Shown here piece after piece: positions 1 to 8,823 of a DNA stretch of 53,790 nt (position 1 is its first letter; each line of letters begins with the position of its first letter). Below the pieces are notes generated by a model that was not told the DNA's origin, searched no databases, and saw only the letters and a program-made list of their open reading frames with translations. Source of the stretch: an uncultured Bacteroidales bacterium (GTDB lineage Bacteria > Bacteroidota > Bacteroidia > Bacteroidales > UBA3824); assembly GCA_946409405.1 (NCBI GenBank), contig CAMJWL010000003.1:1-53790 (forward strand), written 5' to 3'. The position numbers and the translations under genes were made by a program.

Positions 1-3000
1 CAATACTCGTAACACTGTTTGGAATGGTTACTGAGGCAAGGCTTATGCAAGATATAAACGCACTCTCACCAATACTCGAAACACTGTTTGGAATGGTTAC
101 TGAGGCAAGTTTTGTGCAGCTTTGAAACGCACCCTCACCAATACTCGTAACACCGTCTGAAATGGTTACAGAAGTAAGATCGTAGCAGTTTTCAAACGCA
201 TTATTACCGATGCTCGTAACAGTATATGTCTTGTCATTCGATAGAATAGTAGAAGGAATGCTTAAAACTGAGAGTAATTTCTCCGTATGTCCGCTCACTT
301 TCGCAGTGCGATAATCATCATCGAAAGTGTAAATGATGCCTTGGTTGTCGGTATCGCCATCTTCAAGAATAACCTTATCGCCAACAAATGCGACGTTTAC
401 AACACCTTGAAATTTTGTGTTCCATTGTTCAAGATAATTTATTAGCACGTGGCACTTGGTGGCACGACCTGATTGGAAGTCGTTACAACTCCAATCATCC
501 CAAGACAAGTTATCAGGATTTGCATAGCAATAAACGTCGGTAATGTTTGAACATAGGTAGAACGCGTCCCGACCAATACTCGTAACACTGTTTGGAATGG
601 TTACTGTGGTAAGGGATGAGCAATTATAAAACGCATAATCACCTATACTCGTAACGCTGTTTGGAATGGTTACTGAGGTAAGTCCTGTACAATACCTAAA
701 CACAAACGCACCAATACTCGTAACACTGTTAGGAATGGTTACTGTGGTAAGACCTTTGCAACTCTCAAACGCACTCTCTCCTATACTCGTAACACCGTCT
801 GGAATGGTTACTGAAGTAAGGCTTTTGCAGCCTAAAAACGCATTCTCAGCAATACTCGTAACACTGTTAGGAATGATTACTGAGGCAAGGTTGTTGCACT
901 TTTGAAATACTCTTTTTGCAATGCTCGTAACTCTGTTTGGAATGGTTACTGAGGTAAGGGACGAGCAGTCTCTAAACGCATCATTACCAATACTCGAAAC
1001 ACTGTTTGGAATGGTTACTGAGGCAAGTTTTTCGCAGCTTTGAAACACTCTCTCACCAATACTCTCAACACTGTTAGGAATAGTTACAGAAGTAAGATCG
1101 TAGCAGTCTGCAAACGCATCATTACCGATGCTCGTAACAGTATATGTCTTATCATTCGATAGAATATTAATAGTAGAAGGAATGCTTAAAACTGAGAGTA
1201 ATTTCTTCGTATGTCCACTCACTTTCGCAGTGCGAGAATCATCATCGAAAGTGTAAATGATGCCTTGGTTGTCGGTATCGCCATCTTCAAGAATAACCTT
1301 ATCGCCAACAAATGCGACGTTTACAACACCTTGAAATTTTGTGTTCCATTGTTCAAGATAATTTATTAGCACGTGGCACTTGGTGGCGCGACCTGATTTG
1401 AAGTCATTACAATTATATTCGTTCCAAGTCAAAAGTTCAGGGTCTGCATAGCAATAAACGTCGGTAATGCTTGTACAATCAAAGAATGCATCCTGATCAA
1501 TACTCGTAACACTGCTTGGAATGTTTACTGAAGTAAGACCTGAGTAAGCAAACGCTGCCTTACCAATACTCGTAACACTATTTGGAATGGTTACAGAGGT
1601 AAGGGCTGTGCAAGATTCAAACGCACAATTACCAATACTCGTAACACTGTTTGGAATAGTTACTGAGGTAAGTCCTGTACAATACCAAAACGCACTATTA
1701 CCAATACTCGTAACACTGTTTGAAATAGTTACTGAGGTAAGTCCTGTGTTAGAAAACGCACTATTACCAATACTCGTAACACTGCTTGGAATGTTTACTG
1801 AGGTAAGTTTAGAACAATTTTTAAACGCACTCTCACCAATACTCGTAACACCGTTTGTAATGGTTACTGAGGCAAGGGCTGTGCAAGATTCAAACGCACT
1901 ATTACCAAAACTCGTAACTTTGTTTGGAATGGTTACTGAGGTAAGTCCTGTGTTATAAAACGCACAATCACCAATACTCGTAACACTGTTTGGAATGGTT
2001 ACAGAGGTAAGGCCTGTTTTATAAAACGAATTCTTACCAATACTCGTAACACTGTTTGGAATGGTTACAGAGGTGATTTTTTCGCAATCTTTAAATCCAT
2101 TACCACTGTTAGCAATGCTCGTAACACTGTACGTTTTCCCATTCGATACGACGGTTTCGGGAATGTCTATTTCAGACTTTATAGTCTCCGAGTTGTAGCC
2201 GCTCACGTCCGCCGTGAGATTATCATAGAGCGTGTACTTGATGCCTTGGTAGTCGGTGTTGTTTACATCAAGATAGGAATTTTCGCCAACAAATGTAAAT
2301 TCGGTCGATGCACCAAACTTTTCCTGCCACTTGGTGAGATACGCACTTGGCACGTGAACATTATTTGCGACGTGTTTTTCATAAAACCCAAATTTTCCAT
2401 CCCAACTCAAATTTTCGGGATTGCAATAGAAATAAACGTCGGTAATGCTTGAACACGACGCGAATAATTTTTTTCCAATGTTCGTAACACTGCTTGGTAT
2501 GATTACAGATGTAAGATTAAAGCACTGATTAAAGGCAGCATCACCAATACTCGTGACACTGTTTGGTATGTTTACAGAGGTAAAACCACAGTTGGAAAAC
2601 GCCGTAGAACCAATACTCGTAACACCATTTTGTATGGTTACAGAGGTAAGACCACTGGCCATAAACGCCGCAGCACCAATACTCGTGACACTGTTTGGTA
2701 TGGTTACAGAGGTAAGAACATTGTTGCAAAACGCCTTATCACCAATACTCGTGACACTGTTTGGTATGGTTACAGAGGTAAGATCACAGGCTATAAACGC
2801 CTTATAACCAATACTCGTAACACTGTACTCTGTTCCATTCAATTGGATAGTTGCGGGAATGACTATTTTGGATTGTAAATTATCCGTGTGTCCGCTCACA
2901 GTCGCTGTGTGAGTTGTGCCGTTAGTGGTGAGGGTGTACTTGATGCCTTGTCCGTCGGTGTATTCTGTTTGCGCGAAAACCGACACCGCACAAAACATCA

Positions 3001-3031
3001 TTACTACAAAGAGCAAAATTCTTTTTGTCAT
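1..3031 (-). CDS. BspA-like leucine-rich-repeat (LRR_5) secreted surface protein, 3' end beyond window
   Basis: Reverse-strand translation from ATG at 3031: MTKRILLFVVMMFCAVSVFAQTEYTDGQGIKYTL..., then many ~23-aa repeats (LTSVTIPNSVTSIGxxAF). The three sampled positions (25, 667, 3031) share one phase. Absent from the ORF track because its stop lies outside the window. Confidence 0.93.
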   Translation of the reverse strand, partial: MTKRILLFVVMMFCAVSVFAQTEYTDGQGIKYTLTTNGTTHTATVSGHTDNLQSKIVIPATIQLNGTEYSVTSIGYKAFIACDLTSVTIPNSVTSIGDKAFCNNVLTSVTIPNSVTSIGAAAFMASGLTSVTIQNGVTSIGSTAFSNCGFTSVNIPNSVTSIGDAAFNQCFNLTSVIIPSSVTNIGKKLFASCSSITDVYFYCNPENLSWDGKFGFYEKHVANNVHVPSAYLTKWQEKFGASTEFTFVGENSYLDVNNTDYQGIKYTLYDNLTADVSGYNSETIKSEIDIPETVVSNGKTYSVTSIANSGNGFKDCEKITSVTIPNSVTSIGKNSFYKTGLTSVTIPNSVTSIGDCAFYNTGLTSVTIPNKVTSFGNSAFESCTALASVTITNGVTSIGESAFKNCSKLTSVNIPSSVTSIGNSAFSNTGLTSVTISNSVTSIGNSAFWYCTGLTSVTIPNSVTSIGNCAFESCTALTSVTIPNSVTSIGKAAFAYSGLTSVNIPSSVTSIDQDAFFDCTSITDVYCYADPELLTWNEYNCNDFKSGRATKCHVLINYLEQWNTKFQGVVNVAFVGDKVILEDGDTDNQGIIYTFDDDSRTAKVSGHTKKLLSVLSIPSTINILSNDKTYTVTSIGNDAFADCYDLTSVTIPNSVESIGERVFQSCEKLASVTIPNSVSSIGNDAFRDCSSLTSVTIPNRVTSIAKRVFQKCNNLASVIIPNSVTSIAENAFLGCKSLTSVTIPDGVTSIGESAFESCKGLTTVTIPNSVTSIGAFVFRYCTGLTSVTIPNSVTSIGDYAFYNCSSLTTVTIPNSVTSIGRDAFYLCSNITDVYCYANPDNLSWDDWSCNDFQSGRATKCHVLINYLEQWNTKFQGVVNVAFVGDKVILEDGDTDNQGIIYTFDDDYRTAKVSGHTEKLLSVLSIPSTILSNDKTYTVTSIGNNAFENCYDLTSVTISDGVTSIGEGAFQSCTKLASVTIPNSVSSIGESAFISCISLASVTIPNSVTSI

Positions 3032-3226
3032 TTTTTTGATACTATTTTTATTGTGGTTAATATTCAGATTGTTGTTGCCGAGACCAACGAGAATTTGCAG
3101 CGTTGGCAACATAGTATGCCGCACCGTGAAGGAATATTGCTTTGTCACGGCGGAGAAAAAAGGATGGTGGTCTTGTATATTTGATTAGGAATGTTATATT
3201 TACGCGCGAGGCCGCGCTCCTCGATC

Positions 3227-3249
3227 GTGTGTGTGTGTGTGTGTGTGTG
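3227..3249. repeat. (GT)n dinucleotide microsatellite, 23 nt, in the predicted LRR-gene leader
   Basis: Uninterrupted GTGTGTGTGTGTGTGTGTGTGTG. Confidence 0.95.
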
Positions 3250-3342
3250 CGGTCACCCAGCGCAAGTCAGAGGTGGCTTGTGCTACTGTGAGGCGGTATG
3301 TGGATGTCGCAGTCATACTCAATGATTTTCGTTAACACGGCG

Positions 3343-3374
3343 CAAAGGTAATGGATTTTTTTGAAATGTGCAAA
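3343..3374 (-). promoter_or_regulatory. Bacteroidetes-type promoter for the LRR gene (TTTG-N20-TACCTTTG)
   Basis: Reverse strand: TTTG at 3374-3371, 20 nt, TACCTTTG at 3350-3343, matching the Bacteroides sigma consensus TTTG-N19-21-TAnnTTTG. Confidence 0.7.
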
Positions 3375-3475
3375 AAAAATTAAAAAAAATTATTATAAAA
3401 ACAAACTCTGATTTTTTTTTGTAAATTCAGCCAATTTTTTTCATATTTGCAGTTGGAAAATTAAAAGAGAAAATT

Positions 3476-3768
3476 ATGAAACAGATTCCAATCGGCATAC
3501 AGTCGTTTCCGTCATTGATAAACGAAGGCTTTGTCTATCTCGACAAGACCGATATGATATATCGTCTCGCCAATAGAAAAGCGTGTTACTTTCTGTCTCG
3601 TCCGAGGCGTTTTGGCAAAAGTCTGACGGTGAGTACATTGAAGGCATATTTTGACGGTCAGAAAGAGTTGTTTGCCGGAACGAAAATTGAGAAGTTGGAA
3701 ACTAAATGGGAATTGGCGTAAGTTTCTCCTCCGAGACACGGAAGGTGGCAGAATGGGTAAAGGAATAA
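3476..3768 (+). pseudogene. Internally deleted AAA-ATPase-like/PD-(D/E)XK (DUF1703-type) gene remnant
   Basis: N-terminus MKQIPIGIQSFPSLINEGFVYLDKTDMIYRLANRKACYFLSRPRRFGKSLTVSTLKAYFDGQKELFAG is typical of the family. After the stop, a different frame (3715-3768) reads GVSFSSETRKVAEWVKE*, the family's usual C-terminus. Confidence 0.8.
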
Positions 3769-3769
3769 T

Positions 3770-6700
3770 TCACCTCAGATACAGCAACTTTTCCCGCGCC
3801 ATTGCCTTCTTGCCCTCCTGATTGCGGATGCGAAGCCGATAGAAATACACGCCACGTGCTATGCGGTTGCCAAAATTGTCAAGACCGTCCCAATCGATTG
3901 GCCCACAGCGAGATTCGCCGCCCGACAATGTGCCTGTCAACGTCTTGACAATCTTGCCCGACATCGTGAAAATGGTGATTTCATAATCAATGAAACCGTC
4001 CACGCCGTTTTGCTCAAAATAAAAACCCGTGTGGTCGGTGAAAGGATTGGGATAATTGAGCAAATGCGAAATTGCAAATTTGGAAGTGCCTGAAACATTG
4101 AAAGTTGCAGTGATTTCGTTGGAATTGTTGAGATTGTCCCACGCCTTCAATTTCAATGTGTGCGTACCATCTTTGAGTTCGGGCAGTTGGTAGGAGATTG
4201 TGCCTCCGTTGCAATTGTCTTTTGCAGCGGTATAATAGTCTGTCAATGTGTGAGTTGCATTATTATCGTCTATAATTAATGTGATGTCGTGACCGCGACC
4301 GGCTGTGTTGATGCCCGAAGTATCTGAAAGACTGATTGTTATGGACGGACGATTAACAGTGAAATTTGCACCGTCGATTGATTTGCCGTCGGAAGTGGTG
4401 ATTGTGATTTTTGGACCTGTGAAATCGTCGGGCGCATTGGACGCGGACGAACCAACAATGATTTTTTTATTGACGCCCGAAGCCTCAATGCCGCCGTCCA
4501 AAACCGCGTAAAGGCTTAATTTTCCATTACTTGCATTATAATCAATGTCTTTTGGAACAGTGAATTTGACGCTAAATTTGCCGTCCTTGACCGTCGCCGA
4601 ACCGCTGAAAAATTTGGTCGTATAATCCTCGTATTGGAACGCGCCGTGTCCGTCGTTGTCGAGGGTCTGCACCTGCGACGGTTTGTCATAGAATGTTACC
4701 CACGCCGTACCCGAGGCTCCAACATTTAAATCATTGATACGCAAATCAATACGGTGAGTTGACATAGCCTTGATTGTGTCCTTGAATTGGTCGAAATCTA
4801 CGCCGTCGATGCTTTCTACCTCGATTCCCTTGGTTGGGAACGGCACTATCATTGCCGGGTCGCCCAACAGCGTGAAACTCAACATATTATAATCGTTGGT
4901 TTCCAATTTCGCCTGACGGATTACGTCGCCGAGACGCATCGCGCCACCGTGGTCGGCTTTCGAGTCGTAAAGAAATTGCTGAATATTTTTGCTCAAAGCG
5001 AAATTTGGCGACGACAAAACCTCGCGAGTGGTTGTAAACAAGGCAATTGCGCCACCGTCAGGATTTAGCAAAAGTCGTTCTGCGGGCGAATCAACGGTCT
5101 TGTCGGTGCTGCGTTCATAATAATCAAAATGACCGATGTTGCACGACGCAGTGATGAAAATCGGCAGCCGCGCACCGTTTTTGGCGGAGTTGATGTCGCT
5201 GAGGGTGAGGATGCGCTCGTCAGCAAAAAATTTCATACCGCCGTGTCCGACGTAAGTTATTGAAAATGCGCCCTGTTGCAAGAGACGGTTGATGTCTTCG
5301 CGGGCTTTCGGATAGGTATTGCCGGTGGCGGAAGATTCCTGTTTGTAAGCGTCAATGTAAATCTTTCGGACGTCGTATTCGGGGTGCAATTCCTCCAACT
5401 GCGCCGCCATATAGTCCGCCTGAGTGTTGTGGACGTTGTTGTTTTCGTCGTCGGCAATGAAGGCAGCGGTCTTGCGCCACGGCGACGTGAAATCGCCTTT
5501 CTGATATGCTGCAATCTTGCGCACAACAGCCTCCGCCTCGGCTTCGTTTTTCACGGGAAGGCGACCGATGGCAACATCAAGCCCACCGTCGGTCTCGCCC
5601 TCGTCGTCGCCCAAAAGTCCAAAATAATCGTCGCTCACGATGCTCGAATGTCCGTTTTCGTTGAGCGAACTCGCTGATTGATAAGTCGGTATAAGGTTGG
5701 GATTATTTTCGCTAATAGTAATATTGTCCACAGAACCATCGCCAAAAAGAAGGACGTATTTCAGGCGGCGACCGTTGTCGTTTTTGTCATAAAGATATTT
5801 AATAAAATCCCTAATCGCCGAAACGTCCGTCATTCCCGACGAAAACTCATTGTAAATCTGCGTGTTAGAGACTATTTCTGTGGTCAATTCGGGATGCAAA
5901 TCCTTGATGCGCTGCGCATATTTAGTAAATTTTGACGGCGCAATTATCAGATAATCAGGAGTTTTGATGCCGTGGAGATTTTGATTGGCTATTACATCCA
6001 AATATTCCGGCTCAGGCGTATTGTTAATGTCGAAAACAACATATCTACCTGATTCTGACGGCGTTGCGGAGAACAATCCCGCGCCGTTTTCAGTGCGAGA
6101 ATCAAGCAAAATAGGATTATTAGCATCCGTAACGTCCAACGCTGCAAAACCTTGATTTGGCGCATTATTAACGGCAAAATTCACCGCCGCGCCACCGCCA
6201 TTGTAACTGAAAATCAATTGTTTGCCATTGTATTTCAACGGCTCAATTGTATTAATGACAACATAATCGAGATAACATTCCGCCGAAGATGTTTTTTTAT
6301 TAAAAGTAATTTTAACTGATTGTTTGTCAGTATTTTGCGGCTTACATTGGAAGGAGATTTGCTTGGTGTCGGCGTATGCTCCGCCGCTCGTTACAGGCTC
6401 AAAAGTTTCCGCGCCTGAGCCGTCCCCCCACTCCACCGTGTAGCCATTCTTCACCGACGAGCGACAAATCATCGACGTAATTATCTTGCCCGATTTTGGC
6501 GCGGCATTGCACTGAAAATCAATCTGTTGTTCATTATTGTAAAAAAAATTTTCGCCGTACCAACTGCGCCCGCTCATCGTCAAATTCACCAAATCGTCCT
6601 CGTGTCCGTACCAAAAATTACCTTCCGTAACTTGCTGACCTGCCGATTGATACGCGGACTTTGGCATCGAATTGTCTGAGCCGTTGTCATTGTCGGTCAA

Positions 6701-7072
6701 AAAATAAAAAGCCTTCCTATTATATAAGTGTCGCCGTGGCAAAATCATATCCGCCTCCGCATCCCGTGCCCAAACATCCGCGCCCGTTGCGTAAAAAAAG
6801 ATGGCGTCGTTGCTGCGAAAAACCGTGTTTTCGTGCAAATCGTTGGTGCGCGGCGCGTTGTTCACGAAAGGCAACATCCCGTCGTGATTGCCGTAAACTC
6901 TCACTTTTTGCGGGTCGGCGAATCCGAGCGACCTCAATTTTGAATACGGCAAACGATACACGCCATCGGTCTCCACGGCGACCTGCACCCATCGCCCCGT
7001 CCGCAAAACCGACTGCGCGGCACACCCCACCGCAATCAAAACGTTAATTAACAAAAAAAGGATTCGCTTCAT
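3770..7072 (-). CDS. porU: Type IX secretion system sortase PorU (C25 gingipain-like peptidase)
   Basis: 1100 aa with signal peptide; C25 motifs ITYVGHGGMKFFADERILTLSDINS and FITASCNIGHFD; C-terminal FlgD-like/T9SS segment NYPNPFTDHTGF...WDGLDNFGNRIARGVYFYRL. Confidence 0.9.
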   Translation of the reverse strand: MKRILFLLINVLIAVGCAAQSVLRTGRWVQVAVETDGVYRLPYSKLRSLGFADPQKVRVYGNHDGMLPFVNNAPRTNDLHENTVFRSNDAIFFYATGADVWARDAEADMILPRRHLYNRKAFYFLTDNDNGSDNSMPKSAYQSAGQQVTEGNFWYGHEDDLVNLTMSGRSWYGENFFYNNEQQIDFQCNAAPKSGKIITSMICRSSVKNGYTVEWGDGSGAETFEPVTSGGAYADTKQISFQCKPQNTDKQSVKITFNKKTSSAECYLDYVVINTIEPLKYNGKQLIFSYNGGGAAVNFAVNNAPNQGFAALDVTDANNPILLDSRTENGAGLFSATPSESGRYVVFDINNTPEPEYLDVIANQNLHGIKTPDYLIIAPSKFTKYAQRIKDLHPELTTEIVSNTQIYNEFSSGMTDVSAIRDFIKYLYDKNDNGRRLKYVLLFGDGSVDNITISENNPNLIPTYQSASSLNENGHSSIVSDDYFGLLGDDEGETDGGLDVAIGRLPVKNEAEAEAVVRKIAAYQKGDFTSPWRKTAAFIADDENNNVHNTQADYMAAQLEELHPEYDVRKIYIDAYKQESSATGNTYPKAREDINRLLQQGAFSITYVGHGGMKFFADERILTLSDINSAKNGARLPIFITASCNIGHFDYYERSTDKTVDSPAERLLLNPDGGAIALFTTTREVLSSPNFALSKNIQQFLYDSKADHGGAMRLGDVIRQAKLETNDYNMLSFTLLGDPAMIVPFPTKGIEVESIDGVDFDQFKDTIKAMSTHRIDLRINDLNVGASGTAWVTFYDKPSQVQTLDNDGHGAFQYEDYTTKFFSGSATVKDGKFSVKFTVPKDIDYNASNGKLSLYAVLDGGIEASGVNKKIIVGSSASNAPDDFTGPKITITTSDGKSIDGANFTVNRPSITISLSDTSGINTAGRGHDITLIIDDNNATHTLTDYYTAAKDNCNGGTISYQLPELKDGTHTLKLKAWDNLNNSNEITATFNVSGTSKFAISHLLNYPNPFTDHTGFYFEQNGVDGFIDYEITIFTMSGKIVKTLTGTLSGGESRCGPIDWDGLDNFGNRIARGVYFYRLRIRNQEGKKAMAREKLLYLR

Positions 7073-7082
7073 AAACGTAAAT

Positions 7083-7240
7083 TTCTGTGAGACAACCGCC
7101 TTGCGGCGGCTGTTGTTTTTTTTGGAACGTCAATTACCGTCAATTTTTTCGTCAATTACCATCAATTTCTTTTTAAAAAAAATTGACGGTCATTTTCGTT
7201 TAATTGACGGTAATTGACGTTTACCCCTCCGTCGCCGTAG
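7083..7240 (-). repeat. Intergenic composite element copy A (CGTCAATT inverted array plus GCAA-loop hairpin)
   Basis: Repeated CGTCAATT/AATTGACG words between cca and porU. GCAA-loop stem ACAGCCGCC-GCAA-GGCGGTTGT on the minus strand near 7092-7116. GCCGCCTACGGCGACG shared with copy B. Confidence 0.75.
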
Positions 7241-8666
7241 GCGGCGGCAACGTCTTGACCGGCGTAAGCCCGTTTTCCGCACCTTTTTGCAGCATCAATT
7301 CGCGTGCTGCGTCGAAGGTGTTTTCGATTTTGCCGTCGAGGATGGAGTCTTTGATGCAGTCTTTGATGACACCAACAAGGCGGCAGGGTTTGAGGTCGAA
7401 GGTCTCCATAATGTAATTGCCGTCGATGGGCGGCTGCCACGTGCGGCGGAAGTCCTTGGCCTCCAACTCCTTAATCTTGCGGCGGACAATCTTATAATTT
7501 TCGAGAAATTTCTTCTTTTTCTCCTCGATTTTGGAAGTGATGTCAGCCTCGCAGAGTATCATCAGGTCGTCCAAATCCTCGCCCGCGTCGTACATCAGGC
7601 GGCGCACAGCGGAATCCGAAATGTCGTCGTTGCTGATTGGAATAGCCCTGTGGTGCATCCCAACCATCTTTTGCACAAATTTCATCTTGGCGTCGAGCGG
7701 CAATTTCAATTGCTTGAACAACGCCGGCACCATCTTCGCGCCAATAAATTCGTGGCTGTGGAAAGTCCACGCGCCGTTGACGAATTTTTTGACGTTTGGC
7801 TTGGCGATGTCGTGAAACAATGCCGCCCACCGCAGCCAAATATTGTCGGACACAGCAGCCACATTGTCAAGCACTTGCATCGTGTGGAGGAAAATTTCCT
7901 TGTGTCCGCGCCCTTCCTTGACTTCGATGCCGTGGAGTCGGCAAAGTTGCGGTATGATGAGTTCGAGAAGCCCGGTCTTTTCGAGCATAATGAACGCCTG
8001 CGACGGCTTGTTGGTAGCCATCATCTTATTGAGTTCGTCGGCGATGCGCTCCATCGAAACTATCTTAATGCGCTCACAGTTGCGGGCGATGGCTTGTTCG
8101 GTTGCTTCTTCGATGCGAAATCCCAACCTGCACGCAAACCTGATTGCACGCAACATCCTCAACGGGTCGTCGGAAAAAGTTGTATCGGGTTCCAATGGCG
8201 TGCGGATGATGCCGTTGTGGAGGTCGTCGATGCCGTTGAAAGGGTCGGTCAACTCGCCAAAATTAGCCTTGTTCATCGAAATGCCCATCGCGTTGATGGT
8301 GAAGTCGCGGCGTTTTTGGTCGTCCTCGATAGTGCCGTTTTCAACAATCGGCTTGCGCGAATTGCGGTCGTAGGATTCCTTGCGAGCACCCACAAATTCG
8401 AGTTCGCAACCCTTGTAACGCAGCATTGCAGTCCCAAAATTCCTGTAAACCACCACGTCGCGCTTGCAACGGAGGTGTTCGCCCACTTTCTGCGCAAACT
8501 CGATGCCGCTGCCCGCCACCACAAAGTCGATGTCCTTGCTTGGGATGCCGAGCAGCAAATCCCTCACATAGCCACCTATAACGTATGTTTCCAAGCCGGT
8601 ACGCTCCGCCACGAGGGCGATATGCCCAAAAATCGGATTGTCCAACTTGTGCCTTAAATTAGTCAT
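7221..8666 (-). CDS. cca: CCA tRNA nucleotidyltransferase / HD domain protein
   Basis: YVIGGYVRDLLLGIPSKDIDFVV, RRDFTINAM, DPLRMLRAIRFACRLGF, and HD motif LFHDIAKP. Confidence 0.93.
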   Translation of the reverse strand: MTNLRHKLDNPIFGHIALVAERTGLETYVIGGYVRDLLLGIPSKDIDFVVAGSGIEFAQKVGEHLRCKRDVVVYRNFGTAMLRYKGCELEFVGARKESYDRNSRKPIVENGTIEDDQKRRDFTINAMGISMNKANFGELTDPFNGIDDLHNGIIRTPLEPDTTFSDDPLRMLRAIRFACRLGFRIEEATEQAIARNCERIKIVSMERIADELNKMMATNKPSQAFIMLEKTGLLELIIPQLCRLHGIEVKEGRGHKEIFLHTMQVLDNVAAVSDNIWLRWAALFHDIAKPNVKKFVNGAWTFHSHEFIGAKMVPALFKQLKLPLDAKMKFVQKMVGMHHRAIPISNDDISDSAVRRLMYDAGEDLDDLMILCEADITSKIEEKKKKFLENYKIVRRKIKELEAKDFRRTWQPPIDGNYIMETFDLKPCRLVGVIKDCIKDSILDGKIENTFDAARELMLQKGAENGLTPVKTLPPPTATEG

Positions 8667-8823
8667 AATTGTCAGTTATCGAAATAATTTGCAAAATTAG
8701 ATTAAATTTTTGTAATTTTTGTATGGATAGTTGAGTTTTTTTTGTGAAATTTGCGGCATCAAATCATCTATAGTTTTAGAACATGGCACAATGATTGCTT
8801 TTTTGATGCCATAAAGACAGAAA

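Noticed and set aside
1-2830. Regularly spaced ~69-nt repeats resembling a CRISPR array
   Set aside because: They are in-frame 23-aa LRR codons with variable consensus and no unique-spacer/identical-repeat pattern.
666-2878. ORFs 666-905, 1587-1958, 2553-2807 and 2630-2878 (+) with repeated MVTEVR...ILVTLFG motifs
   Set aside because: Antisense shadows of the minus-strand LRR gene; the repeats are the complement of VTIPNSVTSIG codons.
2888-3188. Two overlapping small plus-strand ORFs near the LRR start
   Set aside because: They overlap the LRR 5' end and leader on the opposite strand; no family resemblance or promoter.
7287-8657. 456-aa plus-strand ORF opposite cca
   Set aside because: Antisense shadow ORF; no recognisable domains, while cca motifs are clear.
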